DNA of 64,000 nt, taken from assembly GCF_949987535.1 (NCBI RefSeq), contig NC_080074.1:26185268-26249267 (forward strand), given 5' to 3'. Below, piece by piece: positions 50,834 to 60,620 of this stretch. The notes below the pieces were generated by a model, which saw only the letters and a program-made list of their open reading frames with translations, searched no databases and was not told the DNA's origin. Numbering within the stretch: position 1 is the first letter of the stretch; each line of letters begins with the position of its first letter. The stretch is from Balaenoptera acutorostrata (lineage: Eukaryota > Chordata > Mammalia > Artiodactyla > Balaenopteridae). Both the position numbers and the translations under genes were made by a program.

Positions 50834-51263
50834 GTAAGTCAGAAAGAGAAAAACAAATACCGTATGCTAACATATATATACGGAATATATAAAAAAAAAA
50901 ACGGTTCATGAACTTAGGGGCAGGATAGGAATAAAGATGCAGATGTAGAGAATGGACTTGAGGACATGGGGAGGGGGAAGGGGAAGCTGGGATGAAGTGA
51001 AGAGTAGCACTGACATATACACACTACCAAATGTAAAACAGTTAGCTAGTGGGAAGCAGCTGCATAGCACAGGGAGATCAGCTCGGTGTTTTGTGACCAC
51101 CTAGAGGAGTGGGATAGGGAGGGTGGGAGGGAGATGCAAGAGGGAGGGGATATGGGGACATATGTATACGTATAGCTGATTCACTTTGTTATACAGCAGA
51201 AACTAACACAACATTGTAAAGCAATTATACTCCAATATAGATGTCTAAAAAAATTAAAAAATA
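50834..51263 (+). other. outer L1 3'UTR with G-quadruplex motifs
   Basis: Untranslated tail following ORF2. Two G-run clusters occur at 50968-50991 and 51111-51131 (GGGATAGGGAGGGTGGGAGGG), the conserved quadruplex-forming feature of mammalian L1 3'UTRs. It ends in an A-rich tail. Confidence 0.8.
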
Positions 51264-51500
51264 AAAATATCCCAGTTAAATTTTTTTAGGAGAAGGGAGG
51301 TTAGGTCCTATGATGGATATGGTGGGCTGGTTTGTTCAGCCTCTATACTACATTCCTTCCTAGTGTGACTCCTGTATTAAAGGGATGGAAAGGCTAAATG
51401 TGGTATTTTCCAAATTATCTTGCAGCTAGGGTTCTAGATATAAATGAGGGTTCCCAATTTGGAAGGAAGCAAGGAAGCAGAGATCCACTTCTTGCTGCCT

Positions 51501-51523
51501 TTTTTTTTTTTTTTTTTTTTTTT
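51501..51523 (+). repeat. poly(T) tract
   Basis: About 24 T between 'cttgctgcc' and 'gctgctgaac'. A 6-7 bp similarity of the flanks (TTGCTGC/GCTGC) is too short to call an insertion. Confidence 0.8.
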
Positions 51524-52837
51524 GCTGCTGAACAAAGCTGTGGATGCAAAATGTTTCTAAAGCAGTATTCCAATATGTATTCTCCAGCTTACCAGTAAGG
51601 CAGAGGCAGTTGTGGAAGAGACAGTGGATGGTTAACCTGAAATACACTGCACAGGCTTAGTAGCAGTCAAATGGTAGATGGCAAGGAAACATATTGCAGG
51701 TTAAAAAGCTAATGACCCATTCCAGCCAAATGGCAAAACATAAAACTACTGCCACTGTAATATTTGTACCTTGAAAGACAAACCATGTGCCCAACAAGCT
51801 TTCAGCTCTGCAAAAGAAGGCTGTCTCTGCCTGTGGCCTGAGATTCCAGCTGACTGAAAACAGTAATGGGGGGAGGGGGAGAGCAGTGTTCTCATGGCTG
51901 GAAAAGCCAAAAGGCAGGAAATAAGATGGCGGCCTGAAGCCTTTCCGAAGACCCTCCCTCAAAATAATGGGAACCAGTCCAGCTGCTAAGATCTAATTAA
52001 GGGTGATACCTTTCCACCCAAGCCTCTTATTGCAGATGATGCCATGAAGTTGAAAAAGTCCAAAACAGAACCAGTATATAATCTACAGACTTTGGATTTA
52101 AGAGCTTGGTCTAAATGAGCTCTTTAACTGTGGTTACTTGTGTATGAAACTGCCTAGAAGCAAACAGACTGGAAATCTACTACATTTCAGAGAACTATAC
52201 TGCTAAAGAAACCAATACCCTGCAAAAACTCATATTCAACCTTTAAAGCAACTCTTCGGTTGCTTCGGTTGTTGCTTTAAAGCAACAACTTACACCAGCA
52301 GGAATCAGGCTGTGAAAGGTATGCAGTCCCCAAGAAAGGTATACTTTAAAACCCATTTCATATGAGGCAATGGAGTGCTAAGAGATGAAGATTAAGTTCT
52401 CAGAGGGCAAAAGCAGAGGTCGTGGATGACAATGGATAAGAGTTAATCCTAGAGAATAGAACAGGGGCTACAAAATAAGTTAACCAAGGAAGTCTTCCTG
52501 AAGGAAGACTTTACAAGAAACAGATGGCACACTCAAAAGGGATAACTGGAAAGTGTTTAATGAAATGACCATTTATTTACCAAGCCGTAAGAAGGGTTGA
52601 GGCAACCAATAGGGGATAGTGAAGCACCCAGGGACTAGCAACAGCAGGAAGTTATTATCTTCCACAGGCCTAAAGGCCAAAGGAAAGAAGCAGTGTCACT
52701 GAAGCCCTGTAAGAGATGAAGTTAAAAGAGTCCCCCAAGAAGACTTGCAGCTTTAGGTACAGGAACACAATCATTACCAAATGGTAGTCCTGCTGGGAGG
52801 GAACTAGGAATATAAATATCTCTCCAGTGCTCTCTCT

Positions 52838-53206
52838 TCTACCCTCTTGCTATATGTTTGCGTCCTCCCAAAATTCATATGTTGAAACTTAATCCCCAAT
52901 GTATCAGTATTTGGAGCTGAGGCCTTTGAGAGGTGCTTAGGTCATGTGGTTGGACCCCTCAAGAATAGAATCAGTACCCTTATAAAAGAGATCCCAGAGA
53001 GTTCCCTCACCCCCTCTACCATACAAAGACACAGGGAAAAGACAGTCATTTATGAACCGGGAAGTGGGTTCTCATCAGAAAACCATGCTGGCACCCTGAA
53101 TCTTAGGTTTCCCAGCCTCCAGAACTGTGAGAACTAAATTTTTGTTGTTTATAAGCCACCCAGCCTATGGCATTTTGTTATAGCAGCCTGAACAAATTAA
53201 GATACC
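52838..53206 (+). mobile_element. MLT1-like solo LTR (ERVL-MaLR)
   Basis: The stretch from 'tgtttgcgtcctcccaaaat' through 'ccagcctccagaactgtgag' to 'gttatagcagcctgaacaaa' is typical of mammalian MaLR solo LTRs. There is no internal retroviral coding sequence beside it. The family name is from memory. Confidence 0.75.
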
Positions 53207-53389
53207 TCTGATTTAAGAGATCTTTCTCATTGGTTGAACCTAAATGGAATCCATAGGACAAGGAAATACAGGTGATGCATTCCATAATGGTCAGGGTAGA
53301 ACTACGGGTCTGGAGGAGCACATGAAGAAAAATCATCACTAACAATAACATCAATCCCTTGCCCATACACCTATTAAATCACCTACTAA

Positions 53390-53735
53390 GAACAAATCAC
53401 AAAGGAAATTACAAAATCGTGAGACAAACCACATTTCAAAACTCATGAAATACAGCCAATGCAGCACTCATAGGGAAATTTATAACCTTACAAATTATTT
53501 TTAGTACTTAAGTCTTTAACTCAAGAAGCTAGAAAAAAAAAACAGCAAAATAAACACAAAGTAGAAGAGAGAAAATAGATAAAAGTTAAAAATTAAAAAA
53601 AGAAAAAAACACTAACAAATTCAATTGGGTCCATCAAACAAAACCAATAACTGATTCTTTGAAAAATATATCTGGTAAGTCAATACTGCAGCAAATCTAT
53701 GCAACATAAAAAGAGAGGGCATGAATAACATAAGT
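53390..53735 (+). mobile_element. old L1 ORF2 fragment
   Basis: The order 'atagggaaatttataacctt', 'ctcaagaagctagaaa' and 'aaaccaataactgattcttt' corresponds to the L1 ORF2 segment between endonuclease and reverse transcriptase. It is diverged and short. Confidence 0.6.
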
Positions 53736-53744
53736 AATAAGACC

Positions 53745-53955
53745 TAATCAGGTCACTTACATTAAGTCATTTAATACTCACAACTGCTCTATGAGATTGA
53801 TACTGTCATTTCTACTTAATATTGAGAAAACTGACACATAGAGAAGTTAAGTAAACTGCTCAAAATCACATTAACTATTATGTACTGGAGCTAGGATTTC
53901 CTATGCTGTCCAACTCCAGAGTCTGTTCCTTTGACAACTGTATTACACTCCCTTT
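53745..53955 (-). repeat. MIR SINE relic
   Basis: Reverse MIR: 'catttaatactcacaactgc', 'gagaaaactgacacatagag', 'actggagctaggatttccta'. Confidence 0.7.
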
Positions 53956-54078
53956 CAGAATAAAAAAAGACTATCAAAATATCCCCCAAAATAGAAAACT
54001 GGAACTAAGCAATAACCATAAAAGAAAAGGAACCAATAGACATCATCCATTCCCCACACCCCCAGCAAAGGCCTAGAC

Positions 54079-54328
54079 CAGGAGTCCCCAACCCCCGGGG
54101 CCGCAGACCAGTACCGGTCAGTGGCCTGTTAGGAGCTGGGCCGCACAGCAGGCGAGTGAGAGAGGCTTCATCTGCCGCTCCCCATCACTAGCATTACCAC
54201 CCGCACCATCCCCCCCCTTAATTCCCCACCCCACCCCCACTCCCCCCACCCTCCCCTGCCGCCCGGTCTGTGGAAAAACTGTCTTCCACGAAACCGGTCC
54301 CTGGTGCCAAAAAGGTTGGGGACTGCTG
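54079..54328 (+). mobile_element. MER1-like hAT element with perfect 8-bp target duplication
   Basis: The termini CAGGAGTCCCCAACCCC and GGTTGGGGACTGCTG are inverted repeats. GCCTAGAC is duplicated exactly at 54071-54078 and 54329-54336, the 8-bp signature of hAT insertion. The middle is very C-rich (54200-54260) through drift. Confidence 0.9.
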
Positions 54329-54489
54329 GCCTAGACAGTTTAAGGGCCAATTTTAGCTATGCCTTCAAGGAATAGATCATTCCTGAAAGGTAGCAGAATA
54401 TGCCACCCCAAAATTATGTCATTGGGCATATTGATTATTTTGGGCTGTAGGCACTTGAAAAAACAGCAAATGAAGGAGAAAACTTTCTC

Positions 54490-54840
54490 TGAACTCCCCC
54501 CCTTATTCTGCCTAAAGACAGATCTTCCAAAAGGAACTCAATTATCATAAATCCCCTCCCTGGGAGTTTCATCAACTAGGGAAGACTGACTCATCACAGG
54601 AGAGGAGGCTACACCCAGACAAATTTTGTCATATCTCCCATCTGCTCTTCTAAGGGTCCATTTATCTTTCCTAAGTAAACATTTACTCTTCCCTAAGAGG
54701 TCTACACCCCCTCCCCCCCTATATAGATGGTATCTGAGCCTGAATTCTAAGCCATCTTCGAGTGTTAGAATTTTCCCCTGGGCATTGACAAAGATTCTTT
54801 CCTTAATCAAACTTTAGTCAGGCTCCCAAAACTCCTCCTA
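54490..54840 (+). mobile_element. possible LTR-like fragment
   Basis: A TATATAGATGG stretch at about 54719, followed by 'cttccttaatcaaactttag', resembles a promoter and R/U5 part of an old LTR. Borders and family are unknown. Confidence 0.3.
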
Positions 54841-55009
54841 GGCCGACCTGTGCACTTCCTTGCAAAATCTAATTTTAACAAGAACCCTGGTATGTCAGTT
54901 TAACAAGAGTCTCCCATCCGCCACAACTGATCACCCTCAATATTGGGTTCCTCATCTTCTACCATTCCCCTAGGTGTAATCATGCCCTATAGGGTTAACA
55001 GAAGCTGGT

Positions 55010-55700
55010 GACTAATAGAGATTCTTGAGCTAGTCTTACAAAACAACAGATAAGGGAACAGCTTGTTAAAACCTCTCTGCTTATAAACTGCGGTCACTGA
55101 TCAGCTTGCTTTAGTTTTTTCCCCTCTCCTTAACTGCATACCCTCCAAGCTTCACATAGCCTAGGTAATACACCACAAGACTCCTTAACCACCCCACAGA
55201 TAACACCTCTGATGTATGGGTTGCTATAGTAATGGGGACAGAGACTTAAGTTGTTTTTTCGGAACTTAGAGTCAGCTCCTGTTCAGTTCGAGCTAAGACT
55301 GGTTGGGACCACAGGCCCTAACACTGGGCCTGCACAGGTGTTGGATGAATGCTCTTTTGTTGTCAGAGGGCCAAAACCTCCACCCCCAAATCATGCTAAG
55401 CACCTCCATTTTTTAACATGCATCCCTGGAAGAAGCATGTAACCAAGATATGTCTGCACAGAACACCGACGACTTCACTTTTCCCCTACCTCCAATCACC
55501 TTTCCTTGCACCTAAGACCACCCTGCTCCTTTACCCCATAAATATCCCACGTTTGGGAGGGTGGATTTGAGACTTGTTCTCCTCCCTTGGCTGCTTTGTG
55601 AATAAACTCTCTCTGCTGCAAACCTTGGTGTCTGAGGTAACAGAGGTAATGTCTGACTACCCTAGCCTGTCTTCAGCAAGAATCCTGTTATATTGGTTCA
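55010..55700 (+). mobile_element. ERV1-type LTR-like relic
   Basis: The 3' part has a TATA-like CATAAATATCC (about 55535) and AATAAA at 55601-55606, followed by a 'ctctctgctgcaaaccttgg' R/U5-type region, as in gammaretroviral-type LTRs. The left limit is uncertain. No gag, pol or env sequence is present next to it. Confidence 0.55.
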
Positions 55701-55913
55701 GCCAAAACCCCTCTTGACCCCGTGTTTCCTCTTAGTAATTGAATTCCCATTTATCCATACTGTATTTGCAATAGAACCCAGTTCTATACTGAGGTCTCTT
55801 TCCCACTATTGCACGTCCTGAATGAAATATGTTTTAACTGCTTTAACTACTGTCTAGCTCTGTTTTGTTTTTTTTTAAACAGTATCTCCCGTGTACATAT
55901 GCAGTATACATGT

Positions 55914-56801
55914 TGTTAAAAACTGGACAACAGGCCCCAAATGGAGCCACTTATACTAAGATCCACCTTACCAAATCAAGACTTAATTACACTTTTGGCC
56001 TCTCCAAGAAATGTAACTGAACAGGACCTGTGGAGCCTTCCCAGGACAGAGCCCCTCCCCCATATCTTCTGCTGTAGCTCCTCTAAGAAGTACCAAGATA
56101 ACAGTGTTTCATGCATATTTCCTGAGCTTTTCAGATGCTAAAACCGCCACCAAATGGAAGAAATTAGTTACTTGATGATCATGAGCCTGTAGCACCCAGA
56201 CCTACTGGTACCTAAGGATTGATAATGTTAACTGCCCTGTTACCTCAAGATCAACCAATTAGAGAATTGTGCATGAACTGAGATGCCAGCACATACCCTG
56301 GGATGCCCCTCCCCTCACCTGACCTTTAAAAATGCTTTGCTGGGGCTTCCCTGGTGGCGCAGTGGTTGAGAATCTGCCTGCCAATGCAGGGGACATGGGT
56401 TCAAGCCCTGGTCTGGGAAGATCCCACATGCCACGGAGCAACTAGGCCTGTGAGTCACAACTACTGAGCCTGCGCGTCTGGAGCCTGTGCTCCGCAACAA
56501 GAGAGGCCGTGACAGTGAGAGGCCCGCGCACCGCGATGAAGAGTGGCCCCCGCTTGCCACAACTAGAGAAAGCCCTCGCACAGAAACGAAGACCCAACAC
56601 AGCCAAAAATAAATAAAAAAATAAAAAATAAAAAAAAATGCTTTGCTGAAACCCTTCAAGGAGTTAGGGGGTTTTTTTGGGCACAAGCCACCTGTTCTCC
56701 TTGCATGGCCCTGCAACAAACCTTTCTCTGCTCCAAACTTCGACTTTTCGGTTTATTTGGCCTTACTGTGCGTCAGTCACAGGAACTTGCGTTCGGTAAC
56801 A
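55914..56801 (+). mobile_element. ERV1-type LTR-like relic interrupted by a SINE
   Basis: It begins TGTTA and ends TAACA, matching short LTR inverted termini. The 3' part 'ctctgctccaaacttcgact...gtttatttggcc' resembles an LTR R/U5. A CHR SINE (56343-56634) splits it just after a TTTAAAAATG TATA-like stretch. No matching flanking duplication is visible, so the borders are tentative. Confidence 0.5.
56343..56634 (+). mobile_element. CHR-type SINE inside an LTR-like relic
   Basis: A full-length element with a perfect AAAATGCTTTGCTG duplication (56329-56342, 56635-56648). It interrupts an LTR-like sequence next to its TATA-like region. Confidence 0.93.
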
Positions 56802-56920
56802 GAAACAGAATCTTAAGCCAGTCAGTCAGGAACTACCCAATCAACACTAGTGAGGTAATCTGCCTGACAGACCCGTGCCATCCCCTAAAAGAACATGACC
56901 TCGACACAACCAATCCACTC

Positions 56921-57262
56921 CTTTTTTTAAATTTATTTTTTTATACAGCAGGTTCTTATTAGTTATCTATTTTACACATATTAGTGTATATATGCCAATC
57001 CCAGCCATAAAAAGGAATGAAATTGGGTCATTTGTAGAGACGTGGATGAATCTAGAGACTGCCATACAGAGTGAAGTAAGTCAGAAAGAGAAAAATATCG
57101 TATATTAACGCAAATATGTGGAACCTAGAAAAATGGTACAGATGAACTGGTTTGCAAAGCAGAAACAGAGACACAGATGCAGAGAACAAATGTATGGACA
57201 CCAAGGGGGGAAAGTGGCAGGGGTGGGTGGTGGTGGTGGGATGAATTGGGAGATTGGGAGTG
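56921..57262 (-). mobile_element. L1 3'-end insertion with internal inversion (twin priming)
   Basis: 56921-57000 is the L1 3' terminus in minus orientation, with the T-rich (poly-A) end at left. 57001-57262 is L1 sequence from just upstream but in plus orientation. The whole is flanked by ACCAATCCACTC (56909-56920 and 57263-57274). This is the signature of 5' inversion during retrotransposition. Confidence 0.88.
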
Positions 57263-57274
57263 ACCAATCCACTC

Positions 57275-57620
57275 TTTGCTAGCCTAACTTCCTTGTCCCA
57301 CTCCCTTCTGCCTACAAAAGTCTTTCATTTTTTACAGATCCTGGGAAGAAGATCCTTTCCCTCTGCTGGATGGGATGCTGCCTAATTCATGAATCATTGA
57401 AGAAAGCCAGTAAGATCTTTTAAATTTACGCCAGTTGAATTTTGTTTCCTAACAATGTTAATAAACTTTTGTTTTTCTCTTGTTAATCTATCTTTTATGA
57501 CAGGGGTCTTAGCCAAGAACTCGAAGGGTAGAGGGAAAATTGTTCTTCCTCCCCTGTATTCCCAGTTTGTAAAAGCAGTCCTAGAGCACAGAAAGTAATG
57601 GGAAGCTGCTTGACTCATTT
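57275..57620 (+). mobile_element. possible LTR 3' part
   Basis: The sequence 'aataaacttttgtttttctc' (57460-57480), preceded by 'ctgcctacaaaagtctttca' and followed by 'cttagccaagaactcgaagg', looks like the polyadenylation and U5 end of an endogenous LTR. There is no coding remnant. Confidence 0.4.
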
Positions 57621-57798
57621 ATGAGGCAAGCAATAAAAATGCTATTGGAAGATTCAATACTGTAAAGATGTCAGGTCTCTCCAAATTAATCCATAGATTC
57701 AAAGCAATTCCAATCAAATCTTGGTAGTTTCCTTTTTCTAAAGTGAAAATGACAGGCTGATTCTAAAATTCATTCAGAAATACAAAGGGCTAAAAACA

Positions 57799-57849
57799 GC
57801 CAAAGCAATCTTTTTTTTTTTTTTTTTTTTTTTTTGCCAAAGCAATCTT
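57799..57849 (-). mobile_element. poly(T)-only insertion with target-site duplication
   Basis: A run of 25 T (57811-57835) is flanked on both sides by GCCAAAGCAATCT. It looks like a retroposition event in minus orientation that copied only the poly(A) tail of an RNA. Confidence 0.8.
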
Positions 57850-58074
57850 GAAGTAAAATAAAGCTGGCTGGTTTTATTCTATCAGACACTAATATGTATT
57901 ATAAAGTTACAGTAATTAAAATAATGTGGTATAGGCACAAGAATGATCAAATTAACCAATGGAAAAGAGAATACCCAAAAACAAGGCCACACATACAAGG
58001 TATCCTGATTTATGACAAAGGCAACATTGTAGTTCAGCGAGGAAAGGATGGTCTGTTCAGAAAATGCCAGGTTA

Positions 58075-58479
58075 GGACTTCCCTGGTGGCACAGCGGTTA
58101 AGAATCTGCCTGCCAATGCAGGGGACACGGGTTCAAGCCCTGGTCTGGGAAGATCCCACATGCCTTGGAGCAACTAAGCCCGTGCACCACAACTACTGAG
58201 CCTGCGCTCTAGAGCCTGCGAGCCACAACTACTGAGCCCACGTGCCACAGCTACTGAAGCCCGTGCGCCCAGAGCCTGTGCTCCACAACAAGAGAAGCCA
58301 CCACAAGGAGAAGCCCGCGCACCGCAACGAAGAGTAGCCCTTGCTCGCCGCAACTACAGAAAGCTGGCGCGCAGCAACGAAGACCCAACACAGCCAAAAA
58401 TAAATGAATAAATAAATAAATTTATAAATAAATAAATAAAGTTGTTTCCTGAAGATGGAAGTTCTTTCTTAAAAAAAAA
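58075..58479 (+). mobile_element. CHR-type SINE with extra 3' sequence
   Basis: The SINE body and its (AAATA)n tail end near 58440. About 30 bp of non-SINE sequence (ttgtttcctgaagatggaag...) and a second oligo(A) follow before the target duplication. The duplication GAAAATGCCAGGTTA (58060-58074, 58480-58494) is perfect, so the extra sequence came in with the element. Confidence 0.9.
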
Positions 58480-59756
58480 GAAAATGCCAGGTTAACTAGA
58501 CATCCATGTGGGAAAAAAACATATTGACCTTTACTTGATACCATACAAAAATCAGTTCCAGATGGATAGCAGATCTAGAAGCAAAAGGTAAAATAAAGCT
58601 TTTAGAGAAAATAATCTTTGTCACCTTAGAGCAGGCAAATATTTCTTTAAAGGCACTAACCATAAAAGAAAAAGGTTTACTTGGATTATGATAAAGTTAA
58701 GAGCTTCTGTTCATTGAAAGACACTGTTAAGAGAGTGCCACACACCTCCTGAGATATTTGAGGTACACAGATCCAACAAAGGACTTATATCCAGTATATG
58801 TAAAGAACTCCTTCAAATCAGTAACAAGAGATAATCCAAAAGGAAAATATGCAACAAACTTGAATTGGCTTCACTAAAGTGGATACACAAGTGGTCCTTA
58901 AACATATAAAAAGACTCCCTTTTTCCTTATCAGGGAAATGCAAATTAAAGCCAAGAGGAGATACCCGTACACACATACCAGAATGGTAAAAAGAGAAACT
59001 GAAATTAGCAAGTGTTGGTGAGGCTGTAGAGCAACTGGACCTCTCCTGTACTGCTGGTAGGAATATAAATTGGTACAACCACTTTGGAATAATGTTTGGC
59101 AATATCTACACAGGTGAATGTATATATTTCCTATGACTTAGCAATTCCACGTCTAAGTATATACTCAACAGAAATATGTTCAATAAGACATATATACTAA
59201 AAGGTTCACACTAGCACTATTCATAATAGTCTCAAACTGGAAATCACCCGAAGACCATTAATAGTAGAGTGGATTTAAAAATGGTCATGCATTCACATGG
59301 AATACTACAGAGAAATAAAAAATGCTCACATGACCATATGGATGAATCTAACAAACAAAACCAGAGAGCAAAAAGTCAGAGCAAAAAGAGCATATACAAA
59401 TGGAATTGCCCAGTGTGTAAACTATAAAAATAGACCAAAGGAATCTAAGTTAGTTATTACAAAACTGAATTGTGGTTATCTTTGGGGTGGGGAGAGTGAC
59501 TGAAAGGGAGTAAGAGGGAGTTTCTGGTGTGCTGGTTGACGTCCAGTTTCTTAACATGGGTACTGGTTACATGGATGTATTCAACATGTGAAAATTCATC
59601 AATCTGCACATTTATGATTTGTGCACTTTTCTTATGAACATCATGCTGCGATAAAAATTAACGGATGTGACAAAAAGCAAATAAATTAAACTACAAACTA
59701 AAAAAAATTTCTACAAGTATGGTAAGATTAAGTAACATATGAAAAACATATGCAAG

Positions 59757-59965
59757 GGACTTCCCTGGCAGTCCAGTGGTTGAGACTTCACCTTCCAATG
59801 CAAGGGGTGCAGGTTCGATCCCTGGTCTGGGAGCTAAGATCCCACATGCCTCACAGCCAGAAAACCAAAACATAAAGCAGAAGTAATATTGCAACAAATT
59901 CTATAAAGACTTTACACTGGGTTCACATCAAAAAAAAAAAAAAAAAAAAACCAACAAAGAAAAGT
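59757..59965 (+). mobile_element. short tRNA-derived SINE with distinct 3' body
   Basis: The head is ggacttccctggcagtccag. The second half (ccaaaacataaagcagaagt...ctataaagactttaca) differs from the long CHR elements. It ends in a long poly(A). The duplications AAAACATATGCAAG and AAAACGTATGCAAG flank it. Confidence 0.88.
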
Positions 59966-59979
59966 AAAACGTATGCAAG

Positions 59980-60620
59980 TCATAAGAAGCTAACATCCAA
60001 TAGTAAAATGAGCAAAAAATACAAAAAAATGCTCAAGAAAGAAATAAAAATGTTTTCAGTAAATGCACAAAATGTAAATTAGAACAACAGAATGCTATTT
60101 TTCCTATAAAATTAACAAAGATTAAAGGAAACTAATAAGGTTGTTGCTGAGGATTTGGTGAAAATACTCCTAATGGAAACTTGAATAGGTATAACCTTTC
60201 TGCATAAGTCTTAAAAAATGTTCATATCCTTTGACCCACTAGTTTTCCTTCTAGAAATTACTCTAAGGAAAAATCAGAGATGCAGTAAAAGATGGACTTA
60301 TGTCAGTGCTGATTACAATTGTATTTTGAAACAATATAACTATCCAAGAATGGGAAAATAGTTATATTATGATACACATACATGATTGGATATTATGTTA
60401 TTGTTTTCAAAGAGTAATGAATAGGAAAAGACTCACTGAAAAATACATATAAAACTCTATGTGGTATATTTTTTGTGTTTAAAAAATATCAAACATACAT
60501 TTGAGTAGAAAAAAAGTCTGTAAGAACACATACTATAATGTTAATGGCCAACTGTGGGTGGTAGGAAAAAGAGTGATTTTAATTTTGTGGCTTGTTTTCT
60601 ACAATGAAATGTTCTTTGAG
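59980..60620 (+). mobile_element. ancient L1 3'-region fragment
   Basis: Phrases such as 'aaatgtaaattagaacaaca', 'tgacccactagttttccttc' and 'gtgctgattacaattgtatt' follow the order of L1 ORF2 3' sequence, heavily decayed. Boundaries are approximate. Confidence 0.6.

Larger units (their letters stand above)
38098..51263 (+). mobile_element. outer L1 retrotransposon, nearly full length, interrupted
   Basis: It starts with a GC-rich 5'UTR (CAAGATGGCGG, then TGACGTC) and ends with an A-rich tail. It is flanked by AAAACATCCCAGTT (38084-38097) and AAAATATCCCAGTT (51264-51277). A second L1 (41755-47520) and two SINEs (48163-48456, 50407-50707) are inserted in it. Removing these leaves about 6.8 kb, full length for a mammalian L1. 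Orientation is opposite to VEZT transcription. Confidence 0.93.
57637..59700 (+). mobile_element. old L1 ORF2/3'-end fragment
   Basis: Degenerate L1 ORF2 sequence runs through the segment: 'ccaatcaaat', 'aaagtgaaaatgacaggctg', 'ttgataccatacaaaaatca', 'gggaaatgcaaattaaagcc', 'tgtactgctggtagg'. It is much more diverged than the nested L1s. It is interrupted by a SINE (58075-58479) and a poly(T) insertion (57811-57835). Confidence 0.8.

Noticed and set aside
55601..55606. AATAAA as the end of a host gene
   Set aside because: The surrounding sequence is LTR-like and on the strand opposite to VEZT; no host exon is near it.
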